From: Mortierella sp. BCC40632
Taxonomy: Eukaryota > Mortierellomycota > Mortierellomycetes > Mortierellales > Mortierellaceae
Length of the DNA: 64,000 nucleotides
Direction: 5' to 3'
Assembly: GCA_011634665.1 (NCBI GenBank)
Contig: WAEK01000016.1
Location: forward strand, 624,501-688,500
Part shown: one piece after another, positions 1-12,454 of the stretch
Position numbering within the stretch: position 1 is the stretch's first letter
How the letters are laid out: the number at the start of each line of letters is the position of its first letter
The notes under the pieces: model-generated
Database searches by the model: none
What the model was told of the DNA's origin: nothing
What the model saw: only the letters and a program-made list of their open reading frames with translations
Translations under genes and position numbers: made by a program

Positions 1-455
1 TTTGATTTTGATCCCTTGCTTTCCTTGTGTTCCTTTTCTGCCTTGGATTTCTTCTTTTCCTTTGATTCCTTCTCGTCCTTTGATTTCTCCTTCTTTTCCT
101 TCTTTTCCTTCTTCTCCTTCTTCTTTTCCTTTTCATCCTTCTCCTTTTTCTTCTTTCTCTCGTACTGCTGTGCTTCTGCGAGGACTGCAGAGTCCACTTC
201 CTCGGCCTTGACCTCGCCACGTTTGATCTTTTTCAAAAGCTTCTTCTTTTCGAGATCCTCCTTTTGTTTCTTTTTCTTTTCAAGCGTCTCCTTGTGCTCG
301 GCCCGTTTGGCCTTGATTTCCAAGAACCTTGGGTCGAATCGCTCTCCATCCAGGACACGTAATGTTGGGATCAATTCCAAAACCTAGTCGATAGAGCAAT
401 CAAATCGATTAACATGGGTGTCATCTTTTCAAGTAAATGCAAGGCTAGAGGAGAG

Positions 456-492
<37 letters not shown>

Positions 493-1380
493 AGAGAGTG
501 AGGGCTTACCTTTTCCTTGTAGTCTGGTTTTTGACAGATAGGGTTTCCTTGGAGATTGAGGTTGGTCAAACGCATCAGTGATCCCAATGGAGCAATATCG
601 GACCATTCTCTCAACATGTTGGCACCCAAGTCAAGGATATCGAGTGCAGTGCATCTCCGAAGTGATTCCGGGATCTTGAGAAGCTTATTGTGATTCAATC
701 TCAACTCCTTGAGCATCCCATTCTCGGAAAGATCGGGTATTTGACGAATTTCATTATGTGCTGCCGAGAGTTTGGTCAACTTGGTGAGTCGTGGGAACGA
801 GGGCAATTCCTGGATCCGGTTATGGGAAAGGACGATGGTGTTCAATTCTGGGAGGGTGCCGAGATGATCGACCACCTTGATTCGGTTGTTGTTCAAGACA
901 ATGGCCTTAAGGTTGACCAATTTCTCGATGTGCATTGAAATACGCGAAAGCTCGTTGTTCGACATCTTTAGGACTAGTGGACAAGATAAACAAATACCAA
1001 GGGATGCGCGGTCAGTACACAATTGGGCAAGGAGGAGAGAGAGAGAGAGGGAGATAATTGCCTAAAACAACAATCACTGTTTGTAGTTTGCAATTGGGTT
1101 GCTCTGTCGTACCAAAAAGAGTCTTGAGTCGCTGAATGCCCTCAAAACTATCCAACTGATTTCCACTCAAATCCAAGAGTGTCAGTGACTGGAGATACTG
1201 GATACCAGAGATCGAGTCTGTTGAGGAGAGACTGTTGTTGGCAAGGTTGAGTTTGTGAAGGTTTACGCAAATGGAGATATCCTCGATGTGGTTGATCTCC
1301 TTCTTGGAAAGGTTGATTTCCTTGATATGTTGGAGGTCCACCCCTGATTGGGAGGCGATGATGGCGGGGGTCAACTTCAT
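1..1380 (-). CDS. Leucine-rich-repeat protein with lysine-rich C-terminal tail (3' end outside the window)
   Basis: Three exons read on the minus strand: 1380-1113, 973-510 and 383-1, joined by GT-AG introns with matching phases; the last exon runs off the window without a stop. The protein starts MKLTPAIIAS and then carries about eight LRRs of the SDS22-like type (xxLxxLxLxxNxI), for example LTLLDLSGNQL and LKELRLNHNKLLKIP. An LRR-cap-like motif follows (LIPTLRVLDGERF), then a long tail that is almost pure K/E/S. LRRs of this kind are protein-binding scaffolds; the basic tail suggests a nuclear or nucleolar place, which is inference. The opening resembles the N-terminus of LRRC6/DNAAF11-type proteins, but I cannot assign an orthologue. 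It is transcribed divergently from the uL29m gene, 367 bp away. Confidence 0.85.
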
Positions 1381-1747
1381 GGTGCCTGTTCTTCCTGTGT
1401 TGACAGTTTTTTTTTTTTTTTTGGTTTGGCTTGAGTGATTATTTCTTATGCTACAGTGCCGATCCTTATCCGGGATTGAAAGTGGATGTCAGTCCCAACA
1501 CGCAAAGTAGAAGAAAGGTGTGGTTTGAAAAAGAGGTGAGATAAAAAAAAAAAAAAAGGTGAAGCTGCATAAGATGTTTACCTTTCTGTGACAGCGACAG
1601 GTCTGATGTCCCCCCTTCTCAAGCAAGCCACACAGCCTTGGACGGGCTCCAGAGTCCTCCCTCCGGCGGATCAGTCCACATGGAACTGAATCTCCTCTAG
1701 TCTCGCTTCTCCCCGATTCCGTACGACGAAAAAAAAACCGATCGACC
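1381..1747. promoter_or_regulatory. Divergent intergenic region (LRR gene / uL29m)
   Basis: The 367 bp between two start codons that face away from each other must hold both promoters. It contains a T-tract near 1408-1422 and a GC-rich stretch around 1600-1720. I see no clear TATA element. Confidence 0.5.
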
Positions 1748-2665
1748 ATGTCTTTCTTCTCGCGCTCATTCCCGACCTTAAACCGACTCAAGCAGCTTGC
1801 TTTCAGACCCAGGGGCGTCGAGGAGTTTTTTGAGAATGGCGCTACGCTCCCTGCCGAAAAGTCATGGACAGGTACACATTCACATCTGCTCGGACCTTGA
1901 TCAGATCAATACATTGTCCCTTACTACCTGCCCCTTTTGGTCTAACAACCCACAAGGATAGGGCAAGGGGCAATGGGAAGCGCTCATCTTCGTTCCAGGA
2001 TCCTCAACAAAAAAAGAAAGAGAAAGGGTGCGTTATACTCCTAGGGCAGCATTCTCTTTCCTAGTATCTGACCTACCATGTCTCTATGTCTCTACCTCCG
2101 ACAACGTGTACTGAACATTAGGTCGCGCCTGGAGAGCCACTGAGCTCAGACTCAAGTCGTTTGACGATCTTCACAAGCTTTGGTATGTCCTCCTGAAGGA
2201 GCGCAACCTCATTGCCGCGCAAAAGGAGGAGGCTCGCCGATTCCATATCTCAAAGCAGTACTTTAGCAACAAGGGTCGCGAGATGAAGGTACAAACAAAC
2301 AAACAAACAAACGAAGCGAGCGAACAATTTACTTTTCTTTGCATAGTCCCATTTTATGATGTTCTACCCCACTAGTGGGCCCGAGATGAAAGGCAGACGA
2401 AGAAGAAGAAGAAAGGACCAAGTCTATTATTTTTTTTTCTTTCTCACAAATGTTTAAAATCCGTATAATGTTCTTCTTATAGTGCAAGAAGTCGATGGCC
2501 AGGATCAAATTTGTATTGAACGAGCGTCGCCTAGCATGGGTTGAAGCCACTAAGCTCCAGAGACTTGCTCGTGCAGAGGAATCAGCTGTCAACACAAAAG
2601 TCGCATCACCATCCTCAACAGCATCAAAGGCAACAACGGAATCGGCAGCTGCAGGATCGGCGTAA
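1748..2665 (+). CDS. MRPL4: Mitochondrial large-subunit ribosomal protein uL29m (MRPL47 family)
   Basis: Three exons, 1748-1871, 2122-2288 and 2483-2665, give 157 aa. The N-terminus [19 protein letters not shown] is short, basic and hydroxylated, as expected of a mitochondrial presequence. It runs into the MRP-L47 signature [10 protein letters not shown], which is followed by the L29 helices ([21 protein letters not shown] and the [17 protein letters not shown] segment). The protein is an assembly and exit-tunnel-side component of the mitochondrial 54S/39S subunit. The tail after about residue 135 is A/S/T-rich and probably disordered. Both introns have consensus GT-AG ends; exon 1 ends in phase 1 and is completed by GT at the start of exon 2. 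Confidence 0.93.
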
Positions 2666-4815
2666 AGAAAAGGAAAAAAAAAGGAAAAACAACCAAAAAG
2701 ACTTAGAGAATAAAAAGGAAACAAAAAAAAAACAAAAAACAAAAAAAAAAGGATCCCTCAGTACACTATTTCGGCATCAATCGCATCAATGTTTTCTATT
2801 TTCCTTGCTTAATCGTTTTTATTGTTTTATCTTCAGCATACAGGAACTCTTTAACCAGGAGATGTTACAGGAATTTGTCACAGGAGCTGTCGACAAAAAG
2901 GATAGTCGAGGACACATCTCTGTGGTCCGGTTTTCATCATCAGCAATAAATAGGACCTTTTTGAGACGAGATACTTCTAGAGCATGCGTGAGCATGAGTG
3001 GGATCTACCAAGGACCTTTTTTTTTTTTTTTTACCATGAAAATACGGGCTGCTCGCTCTATCGTCCATCTATAGGACGCTCTTCCGATCCTCTGGATCTC
3101 TGGGATAACGACTGCGAGGATGCGTCTACGAGAAGGAGCAGTAATTTGCTCTTTTTTTTTTTTTTTTTTTTTCAGCCTGCTCATAGCTCTGAAAATGTGA
3201 AAAAAAGCTCATGCACGGAAATAGTTGAGCACGGTCCGGGATAAAATTTGGACATCTCCATGTTTTTTTCTGATAGGAACAGCTCTTGATCCCAACAGAA
3301 TGTGCGATGGATCCATAGGATGGAAGAGAAGAAGAGTAAGTTTACTCAATCCGACAGACTGTGGGCTGGCCTGGTAAGGTGGGGTTCTAGACAATGTCTA
3401 GACAAGTTGACTCTTTCCCCACTTTCTTGATTCCCTACACAAAAGATGTGTGCTTTCCCGGGGCGAGGTGTCCCGCTTTTTTTTTTTTTTTTATGTTACA
3501 GTCTACTTGGACCGCCATGTGGTTTGTTTGTGCATGAACACACGTTATTGTCTCTAACATCCTTTCGTTCTTAGGGAGTGGTCGCCCAAACGGATATGCA
3601 CCTGTATGCTTAGTAGCCGAGAAAGGATCTCTGTTACAGTTTGTGCGTCTCTCATTGTATGCTTATCCTCTCTTCGTTTTTTTCCCCTTCCCATCCTATG
3701 TGCCGAATGACCGATGGACAGAGAGGCTGTCGCAGCTGTTCCCAGCCAGGATGGAGAAACAAGGCGACTGGACTCCGTTCGCTGTGTATCTATTATTATC
3801 GCGCTGAAAAAGGGCAGAGGCAGCAATTAATCTTACTTTCATTCTCCATCCGAGCAATAGGATGACGACTGCCTGTCTGGCAGGAAAAACGAGAGCGCCA
3901 AAGGAGAAGCAAGTGGTGAGAGAAAAAAAAAAAGAGAGAGGTGAGCGGGTCGCTCAACTGGCTGTGGTCAGAGGAGACGAAAGCCATTCGTAGAGCCATG
4001 TTGACTGAGCTCTGGCTATTCCTCGCACGACAAACACACGCTGCGACAACGGTGTGCCTAGAGAGCACACAGCACGGCACTGCATGTGGAGCACCCTGCG
4101 GGGAGGTGAGGAGGGGCCGAAAGGTGAGAGGTGAGAGAAGTACCTGGCACCCCCCGATGCGAATGAATGTCAAGAGGTCTACGACAGGGTGCCCCCCGAA
4201 CGGTCACTCCGCTGCCGCCTTTTGGTCATGCTCCTTGCGCCTCCCACAGCCTCTCTCCTTTTTTTTTTTTCTTCTTCTTTTCTCTCTTTCTCTCTCTCTT
4301 TCTTGCACATTTGCACAATCCTTTCCTTCTTCGCCTCCACACTCCCCTCTCCCCACCCACTCTCTCTCTTCTCTTTCGTATCGTCTTCGTCTGCCCCAGC
4401 AGTAGAACACGATCGACTGCCCCAATCCCTGGCATCGCCGCCAAACATTTATCCACATCGTTGCCCATATCCCCACCTCCTCCCCTCCACCCCACCTCAC
4501 CCCCCTCCTCTTCCCCCTCTTCCTCCATTCCCCTGTCTCCCTTCAACCGTCTCCTTTCCGCTGAACGTTTTACATTCACCTCCTCTCGACATTCACCGCC
4601 TTCATCTCCATTCTGCATTCCGTCTCCTGCCTCCTTCATCATCGTTTTTCTCTTTCTCTCTTTTTTTTTCTCTTGCTTTCTCTCTTTCCTTCTTTCTCTC
4701 TTTCTCTCTTTCTCTCTCCCGTCTCGCTCTCTCTTTCTCATTCTCTCTCCTACGTACCAACAACCAGCAACCAGTACCCGTTTCAGTCTGTGTGACCTAG
4801 GAATCCGACTCAGCC
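2666..4815. other. Long intergenic region upstream of the RhoGEF gene
   Basis: 2.15 kb without a gene I can support. It holds several T-tracts (3007-3022, 3151-3172, 3477-3492) and a strongly pyrimidine-rich stretch at about 4255-4760 that reads as open frames only because it is C/T-rich. That stretch is likely promoter and 5' leader of the RhoGEF gene. A conceptually translated segment at about 2840-3000 looks mildly protein-like but has no start, partner exon or conserved motif. Confidence 0.5.
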
Positions 4816-7800
4816 ATGAATGACACTCGACCCATGCCACGGGTAAACTCTCCATTCCACCATGTCGCGGTTTCCCTTTTCTGCGTAACACCATGACTGC
4901 AGGCGCACGGTCTCACCACTATCTCTCTCTCTTTATTTTTATTTTTATTATTACTATTTTTTTTTTCCGCCCCCGACCCACTTTATGAACAGCCTGCCGT
5001 TCACGGCCATGAAGGGCCAATGTCTGGACACCGTTATCCAGGTGGTCAACACCCGATGCGGGCCATCCCAATGCATGTAAGCCCTCTTTGGCCGTCTTTT
5101 TCTTTTTTTTTTTTTTCTTTTTCGACACCAACGATTCCTTCAGCATGTTACTGATGTTGTTTTTGTCTCCTTTCTCATCTTATAGCTTCAGCGTCCTCCA
5201 TTTGAGCAGCCGTTCCCGAACCAACCCAAGGCGCCCAATCCTCTTGATGACCTTGTCGAGACTGAGAAGGAATATGTTGCTGATCTCAAGGTTCTCCTTC
5301 AGGTACGGGTCCTTTCCTCACAGTCTGACTGGTCTTTCTGTCTCTCGAATTTGATTACTGCAAGCAGATTGTGCTCACCCAATCGTCTTTTTTACTTCTC
5401 TCGATTCCTCGAAAAAAAAAAAAAAGCGAGTCTCAGCGGGCTGGACTCAGGACGACTTTCCTCCAAAGGAGGTCGACATCCTGCTTCGGAATGTTGAAGA
5501 CATTTATGCCATCAACCGAAAGTTTTCCAAAAAGTTGGTTGAGGTCCAGACCAACTCTGATGCAACCAAGGAGCTGGGTAGCGTTTTGATGTGGTTTGTC
5601 GACTCGATGGAGGAGCCCTATTCCAACTTCTGTAGGAGCCATGTGCCACACCTGGACAACTGGTCCGAGATCATTAATAACACAAGACTGCAGGACATCT
5701 TGACTGTAAGGAAATACCTCAACAACTTTCACCTCTTCCTGCCAGCATTGAAGAGTAGGGTCGAGCAAGTTGGAGACCTTTTTTTTTTTTTTTTTTTTAC
5801 CAACACAATAGGCTCGCTTGTTTTTTTCTAATTTTATAGGAGATCGCGGCTGAGCAAGTTCAGCATGTCACCCTGGATAGTTTCCTATTCAAGCCAATTG
5901 ATCGTTTGCAATACTACCGGCGTGTGTACATGGTAGGTTCTAAACAACCTTTTGCAAGAGGTTGGGACTCTTTATCCAACCCCCGATCACTTGCTGATGC
6001 ACAAACAAATTATTCTCATTTTTCTAGCGACTATTGGAGTCCTCTGAGCGCGGCAAACCCGATTATGATGCACTCGAGGCAGCATTCATGAGGATTGATA
6101 CCATCTTGCGTTTTGTAACTGTGGATGTGCCTGGCACATCGCGACACCCAGCCTCGCCAGCACTGTCCGCCATCTCGGGCATCTCTGCCATGCGGACCGC
6201 ACTCCCATCCCCACCGATCACCGACCAAACCTCGCCTAATTTCCCTCCTCAAGGCGGTAGACAGCCCTCACCTGCGATGCCACCTTCGCCGTTATCTCCA
6301 GGAATGCATCCAGACCAACGGCCACAGGAAGCTCTCTCCAGAACAGCAGAGATGATGCAAGAGCTAGAGCGGTCTCTTGACACAGCCCAAGTCCTGGATC
6401 TTTTCACGATGCAACCAAAGGTAAGCAATTGCAGACATTGGATAATTGCAGGAGGTGGGGAGTGTAAAGCCTGTGATCCACGGACACATAGGCACGTTTT
6501 TTTTTTTTTATTTTTTTTTATTTTAATTTTTTACTCGACGGTTGTACCGATGTGCATGGGTGTTTCGTCTTGTGCATAATCGGAGGGATCATCGCGCTAA
6601 TCAAAACCACAATCTTATCAAATTTCCTTTTTCTCTCTCCTCCCTTCTTCTACAGACGTGTTCACTCTCCTTGGCGCAAACTGAGCGTGAAACTGTGATC
6701 CGCGGCAACTTTAATGTGACAATCAACACCGATAATGGGATCGAGGAACGGTTTGATGATGGACACATCATCCTTTTGACAGACTTGTTGTTGATCTGTC
6801 GAGTCAAATCTCAGGAAGAGATCAGCATGAACCCCGATGGAGATGAATCTGTTTTCTGGCTTCTCTTCCCACCTCTTGCTATTCGACATGTCTTTGCCAA
6901 GGACGGCTCTCTTGGTGAACCAGGTATGAGCAGGCTCAGGCAATACGCATGTGTAAAGATTGCGTTAGAGCGTTCTTCTTCTTTTTCATGTGCACTAATT
7001 GAGGATAAACCTTTTTCTTTTCATTACATGCATTCGGATGCTCTTTTTACCATGGACTCAGTTGTTGAGCTGTCGATCGTTAACAGGGTGACAGCAAGGG
7101 TCTGGACACGGGATGAGCAGATCAAACATAACTGGCTCAATGAGTTGAGTGTCGCCCAGCGCAGGGATGCAGACAAGGCCTCTCAGCAGCAGCAGCAGCA
7201 ACAGGGCCAGCCCTTGAACAGAAACCAGACACAAAACCGACCTGTGAGACCAATGGGTCCTGGCAACCAAGTGTCACCTACATTCCAAGATCCTCACCAG
7301 CGAGCTTTCCACAATGGCCAGCCATCGCCTCAGTTCCCAGGATACAACGGAGGCCCAATGAATCCTCGTCCACCCATGCAGGCCATGGGTGGTGCGCCAA
7401 TGAACGGTGGTCCTCCAATGAACGGTGGTCCCCCCATGAACGGCGGCATGGGTCACCCAGGAATGCAACAGGGCGCCCATATGAACGCTCATGCCCCTCG
7501 CCCTCACGCAAACAACCGCATGGTAATTTCGATATTTCTATCAGAATCTTAAAGGCCAAAGTCATTCTTCCACCTTTGTTTTGTTTTTACTTACCCTAGC
7601 ATTGTATTTAATCTACCTAATAGAGTATGCGAAGATCGAATACCGTCAATCGACATGCATCCGGCGGTGCTTCTCGTGGTCGAGTTGTGGCAATGGGAGA
7701 TGCGGCTGCAGCAAGAGAAGTCATGTACAAGTCCAAGTCATGCGACGTTTTCCAGTGGCGGGACGATATTTGGGATCCTCTGGTCGAAGACGACGACTGC

Positions 7801-8493
7801 TATGTTGAGCTCCGATTGACGACTTCGAACCGCCTAGCGATGGCGGCGACAACATTTGAGACAGGACAGCTGGTACTGAATGCCTGGATCGTGGGATCAA
7901 CAACGTTCCGTCGTGCCTCTGAGACGGATGTGACCATCTCTATGGACATGGGTGCCAGTGTCCAGTGGTTCCTGGTTGCGCTGAACTCGGGTCGCGAAGC
8001 GGAAGAATTCTGCATGGCCTTCCAGAGGACCAAGGATCGAGCTATGTATGACCCTAGTCTCCAAAAGTCGGCTTTGCCTGTACTCTCCCGAGGAGACAGT
8101 CTTGCCTCGGCCACGGTGCATGTGACCCAAAAGCGCGAGGTGCCTGTGAAGCAGGTCCTGACGCCCATGTGCCCACCTGCAGAGTGCAAGCTCCTCCTCC
8201 AGGCTGGCGACCATGGTCAATGGGTTAGTTTGGGTACTTCGCGTGTCGAGATCAAGATGGAGAAGCCCTCGGGTTATGTGCGACTCTTTGTTACACTTGC
8301 ATCGAACCGGAGAAAGGTTTTGGATAGTGTGATCGTGCAGTGCGATTGCTTGGAACTTGTAGGCCCCAAGAAGTTGGCAATCACTTTGATGAATCCACAG
8401 GAGAAGATGAGCATTATTTATATGCTTCAGTTCAAGGATGAGGCTGTCACGGCCAAGATCTTTGAGGGTCTGTGCCTGAATGAGAACGAATAA
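4816..8493 (+). CDS. Rho guanine-nucleotide exchange factor (DH-PH domains)
   Basis: Nine exons in frame: 4816-4842, 4993-5076, 5186-5302, 5427-5705, 5840-5932, 6028-6420, 6656-6923, 7062-7522, 7624-8493; 863 aa. The DH (Dbl) domain begins at ETEKEYVADLKVLLQ (about residue 62) and ends after the conserved helix FLFKPIDRLQYYRRVY. A proline/serine linker follows, then a PH domain from about residue 335 (GHIILLTDLLLICRV) ending in the typical Trp of EQIKHNWLNEL. Next come a Gln run, an M/G/P-rich linker with GGPPMN repeats, and a well-ordered 290-residue C-terminal part I do not recognise. DH-PH proteins load GTP on Rho/Cdc42 GTPases at the cell cortex and control polarity and wall synthesis. 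The start codon follows a long pyrimidine leader. An alternative without the 5706-5839 intron would add residues but then runs into poly-T. Confidence 0.88.
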
Positions 8494-8610
8494 TGACACC
8501 TTTTTTTTCTCTATTACTATTTAGTCCGACCCTCCACTCTTCTCCTACTATAGACCAAATTAGACCAAATTATTATTTTTTTTCTCTTGACAGATTTTTA
8601 TTCTGTGTGT

Positions 8611-8683
<73 letters not shown>

Positions 8684-8877
8684 TGCGTTTTTTTGGAACT
8701 ATTTGTTTTGCGTCGCGTCGCATACGCGGTGACCAATGGAAAAACTGGATAGCATCACGTGGAAGGTTGGCCAGAAAGAGAAGGGCTATTTTTTTTTTTC
8801 TGGAGACTTCTCCCAGTAAGGTTCTTTGTTTCTTTACTCGCCAACTCCTTCCACACACGACCACGCAAGTCTTCAAC
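8494..8877. other. Intergenic region with (GT)n, CYP40 promoter
   Basis: Short spacer between two genes on the same strand. It holds the perfect GT repeat and, just before the CYP40 start, a pyrimidine-rich leader. Confidence 0.5.
8613..8680. repeat. (GT)34 microsatellite
   Basis: Uninterrupted GT dinucleotides over 68 bases between the RhoGEF stop and the CYP40 start. It would read as Cys-Val or His-Thr runs in all frames, which explains spurious ORFs here. Confidence 0.97.
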
Positions 8878-10788
8878 ATGCCGAATCCTCGTACCTTCTT
8901 TGACATTAGCATTGGGGATGAGCCCATTGGACGCATCGTCTTCGAACTCGTAATGTTTGCACATGGAATTGAATGCTTTCAGTCGGTCACACGAGATACT
9001 TGATCTCCTTCTTTTCTCGGGGGAAAAAAAATAAAATAAAATAAAAAGAAAGGGGAGCAAGTGTCTTCCTTCTTCCAGGAAGCTAACGGTAATGGACACC
9101 TTCCTACTTTCTCTTCTCTCTGGCCACTCTTTTTCTTCTTCTCTTTATTTATTCCAACAAGTTTTCGGATGTTGTCCCCAAGACTGCCGAGAACTTTCGT
9201 GCACTTTGCACAGGTAAGGGTCCATATTTTCTATTTTCTTTTTTTTTTTTTTTTTTTCTCGTTCTTGATTCTCGGGAGGAGAGGTGCCGAGGTCTTTATT
9301 GAACATTTTTAACCGATGCCTTGTTTTTCTACCATAGGCGAGAAGGGCATTGGACAGAGCACTGGAAAGCCATTGACATACAAGGGCGCCCCTTTCCACC
9401 GCATTATCCCTGTAAGTTCAGGTTGAATTGATCTGATGGTCGGTCAATGGTCAAACCCAAAATCTCTTCAAGTATTGAACAAAGAAGCCCAATGGACCAT
9501 ACCGCAGCTGCAATCCCTTTGCCTCAACGCACTAGTAGGCGGGGTGCTACCCAGACTTGTTTTCCCTATTGACATTGGACTCTTTTCTTTTCTTTTCTTT
9601 TCTTTTCTTTTCTTTTCCAGGACTTTATGATTCAAGGAGGAGACTTTTCGAACCAGAACGGTACAGGAGGAGAATCTATCTACGGTGCCAAGTTTGAGGA
9701 TGAGAATTTCGACTTGAAGCACGACAAGCCATTCTTGTTGTCCATGGCCAATGCAGGTCCAGGCACCAATGGATGTAAAGTCCTTTTTTTCCTATTCGTA
9801 AGAATACGTAAGGTCCCACCAAACTGAAGCATTTGGAGATTACGAGGACTGATAAACATCTATCCAATGTCTTTATTTTTTTTCTTGTTACTATTCTCTC
9901 ACCTACATCCACACACTTTCCCCTCACAGCCCAATTCTTCGTGACGACCGTCCCAACACCTCATCTGGACAACAAGCACGTTGTTTTCGGACGCGTTCTC
10001 AAAGGAGTCTCGGTTGTGCGTGAGGTGGAGCGAACACCTACCAACAGCAGCAGCAATGCCCCTTTGTCACCTGTCATCATCACCAACTGTGGCGAATTGG
10101 CCGAAGGCGAGGACGATGGTATTGCTGCCCCTGATGCGGGCGATAAGTATGCCGACTGGCCAGGTAAGAATATATTTATCGAGTCGCATACTTTCTAGAT
10201 ATCGTAAACAACCGTTTCTATGAGTACAGATGGTCTGTAGACTAATCTTATGGACGACCTCATCCGATAGATGATTATGAGGGACCCAAGGAGGACAAGG
10301 ATTTGGTAGTGATTGCTCAGGACCTCAAGACGCTCGGCAACAACTTTTTCAAAGCGGGAGACTATTCCAAGGCGTTGCGCAAGTACCAAAAGGCGATCCG
10401 GTACCTGAGCGAGAAGCCCGTATTTGATAGCGACGATGCTCCCGAGTTGATCAAGGAATTCTATTCGGTCAAGATCCCCTGCTATCTGAACCGAGGTTTC
10501 TGTGCCTTGAAATTGGACCGACCCCAGATGACGCTCAAGGACATGACATCGGTGTTGGATATGGATGCTCAATACCTTTCGGCAGCAGACAAGACCAAAG
10601 CCTATTTCCGTCGAGGTTCAGCCCATAACAAGTTGAATGATTTGGAGAGTGCCAAGGCAGATCTGGAGCAGGCCAAGAAGTTGTCGCCTAGTGATGCGGG
10701 TGTTCAGCGTGAGCTTGATAACGTGAATGCCAAGTTGACCGCACGGAGGAACAAGGAGAAGAAGGCCTATGCTAAAATGTTTGCATAG
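8878..10788 (+). CDS. CYP40: Cyclophilin 40-type peptidyl-prolyl isomerase with TPR domain
   Basis: Six exons: 8878-8949, 9162-9213, 9338-9411, 9621-9774, 9930-10163, 10271-10788; 367 aa, the usual CYP40 length. The cyclophilin domain (about residues 5-175) shows [15 protein letters not shown], then NGSQFFVTT formed across an exon junction, and LDNKHVVFG. The position that is Trp in cyclophilin A (WLDGKHVVFG) is His here ([11 protein letters not shown]), as in known CYP40 proteins with weak cyclosporin binding. The C-terminal half holds three TPR-like helix pairs ([54 protein letters not shown]). These bind the C-terminal MEEVD of Hsp90, making the protein a co-chaperone. The family is known in yeasts as CPR6/CPR7 and in animals as PPID. 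Intron 3 ends in a (TTTTC)n tract at 9586-9617. Confidence 0.96.
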
Positions 10789-12454
10789 AATAGAGAAGTA
10801 GACAGACGTACAAACATACAGAAAGAGAGAAAAGAGAAAAAGAGAGAGAGAGGAATGTAGTGACAAGTCTAGGCAGAAAAGAAGAAGGCATGTGTCTTAA
10901 AATATGGAGTTATGGAGCAAAAGAACAAAAGTGCGAGAGCAGCAATGGTCGGTTTGTCTGTTCATCCGTTGCATGAATGCTAGTGAGCGAACCAAAGAGA
11001 GATAATCGAGGAATTACTGTCACCCATTACCAATAATTCCAATAATGCTATCGATCGAAGAAACAGCAGGATATGTATGCATCGTGCAAAAGCAAGAGGG
11101 AGAGAAAGAAAGAGAAAGAAAGAGAAGGAAGGGAGAAGAAGAAGGAGAGGTGAAGGAGGGGACAGTAAGCGACTGTTGAGGACAAATGGCATTTAAGGTG
11201 TGCATGAACAAGAGGTCTCTTTAGCCCTTGAACCACTCACGATTCGAATCGGATCGCATTGGAACTCACAAAGGTTCGACACGCCATTTTTTTTTCTTTT
11301 CTTCGTAAGCAGTTCTTTTTGCTATGACATTACTATTTTCTATCGACTTTTTTCCTTTTCCTTTTTCTTTCCTTTTCCCACGCGTACTCGGCCGAGGATC
11401 GGGACTTTTTTTTCCTTTTTCCTTTTTTTTTTTTTTTTTTTTTTTTCTTTCTTTCTCTCCTCCTCCCCCTTTGTCGTGAATCTCTAATCACTTTTCTAAG
11501 AGATGTCTAATGCAAATCTTCTATGGTTTCTTCTAGCACTTCTTAAGGATGATCCAATTGGAATGTGCAAGAAACTTGCTTCGCCTCCTCTTGAGATGGT
11601 GTTGGTTCGACCGCGGGTGAGAAAAGATCCACCGCAACCTCCTTTGTCTTTTTTCTTCTTTTCTTCTTTTCTTCTTTTCATCCTCTTCCCACCCCCAGTT
11701 TTCTATGTTGTAAGTGAGAACTGTGACTAAAAAAGGTCAGGACCACATTGACAGATCCTTGATTGCCCTAGCCAACGTTGCATTGCATCTGCACCTCCTC
11801 TTCTTTTCCCTTTGGTTGACCCGAGAGAGAGAGAGAGAAGAGGGTCGAATGCCCGGAGGAAATGGAATGTTCACAGTCTCAACAATTGCTCTCCTTGCCT
11901 TTTGCCGAAGAGCGCCGAAGAGTACCGAGGGGGAGAGCAGGGGAGAAGGGAGAGAAGGGAGAGAAGGGAGGCGAAGGGCGAAGGGGGGAGGGAGGGGGGG
12001 CGGAGGAGAGGGAGAAGGGAGAGAAGAGGAACGAGTTGGCGTCCTTTTCTCCTTTATCGTTCTTCCCCTACCTCCGTCCCCTGTAGCTACATTGTATAAA
12101 TGGGCCACGAACCTCCTCAATGCCCCCCTCCTCCTTTTCTTGTCTCCTCATCTCCTCAAAGAATCCTTCTCTTGTTTGCAAACTTTGCACTCTTGATCCA
12201 AAAAAAAGTCTTCAGCTACACACTTGACTCTGTTAACAGTCGCATCGTTCATCAACTCCTTACTCCTCAACACAACGAGATTGTCAGTTTTAAAAATGCT
12301 CGGAAGCCGCGAAACCTTTCACAGATCGAGTGAGCGCTGGATCCAGCGGGGTATGCAACCAACATCTGAGTCTGGGGTGACGGATTTGACGTGGCGTGGA
12401 CCTTTCTTCCCCCTTCTCTTTTCCTCCCAATCATACAAGCTCTAGAGTCTACCA
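10789..12454. other. Intergenic region without a supported gene
   Basis: 1.67 kb of purine-rich (10800-11160, 11930-12030) and pyrimidine-rich (11300-11470) DNA. A possible small exon at 11503-11616 (MSNANLLWFLLAL..., followed by a GTGAGA donor) has no partner I can join in frame. Another start at 12295 (MLGSRETFHRSS) also cannot be spliced to the next gene without a stop. I leave both unannotated. Confidence 0.4.

Noticed and set aside
4226..4894. Long open frames on both strands in the C/T-rich region before the RhoGEF
   Set aside because: They are low-complexity Ser/Leu/Phe or Lys/Arg/Glu runs from a pyrimidine tract, with no partner exons or motifs.
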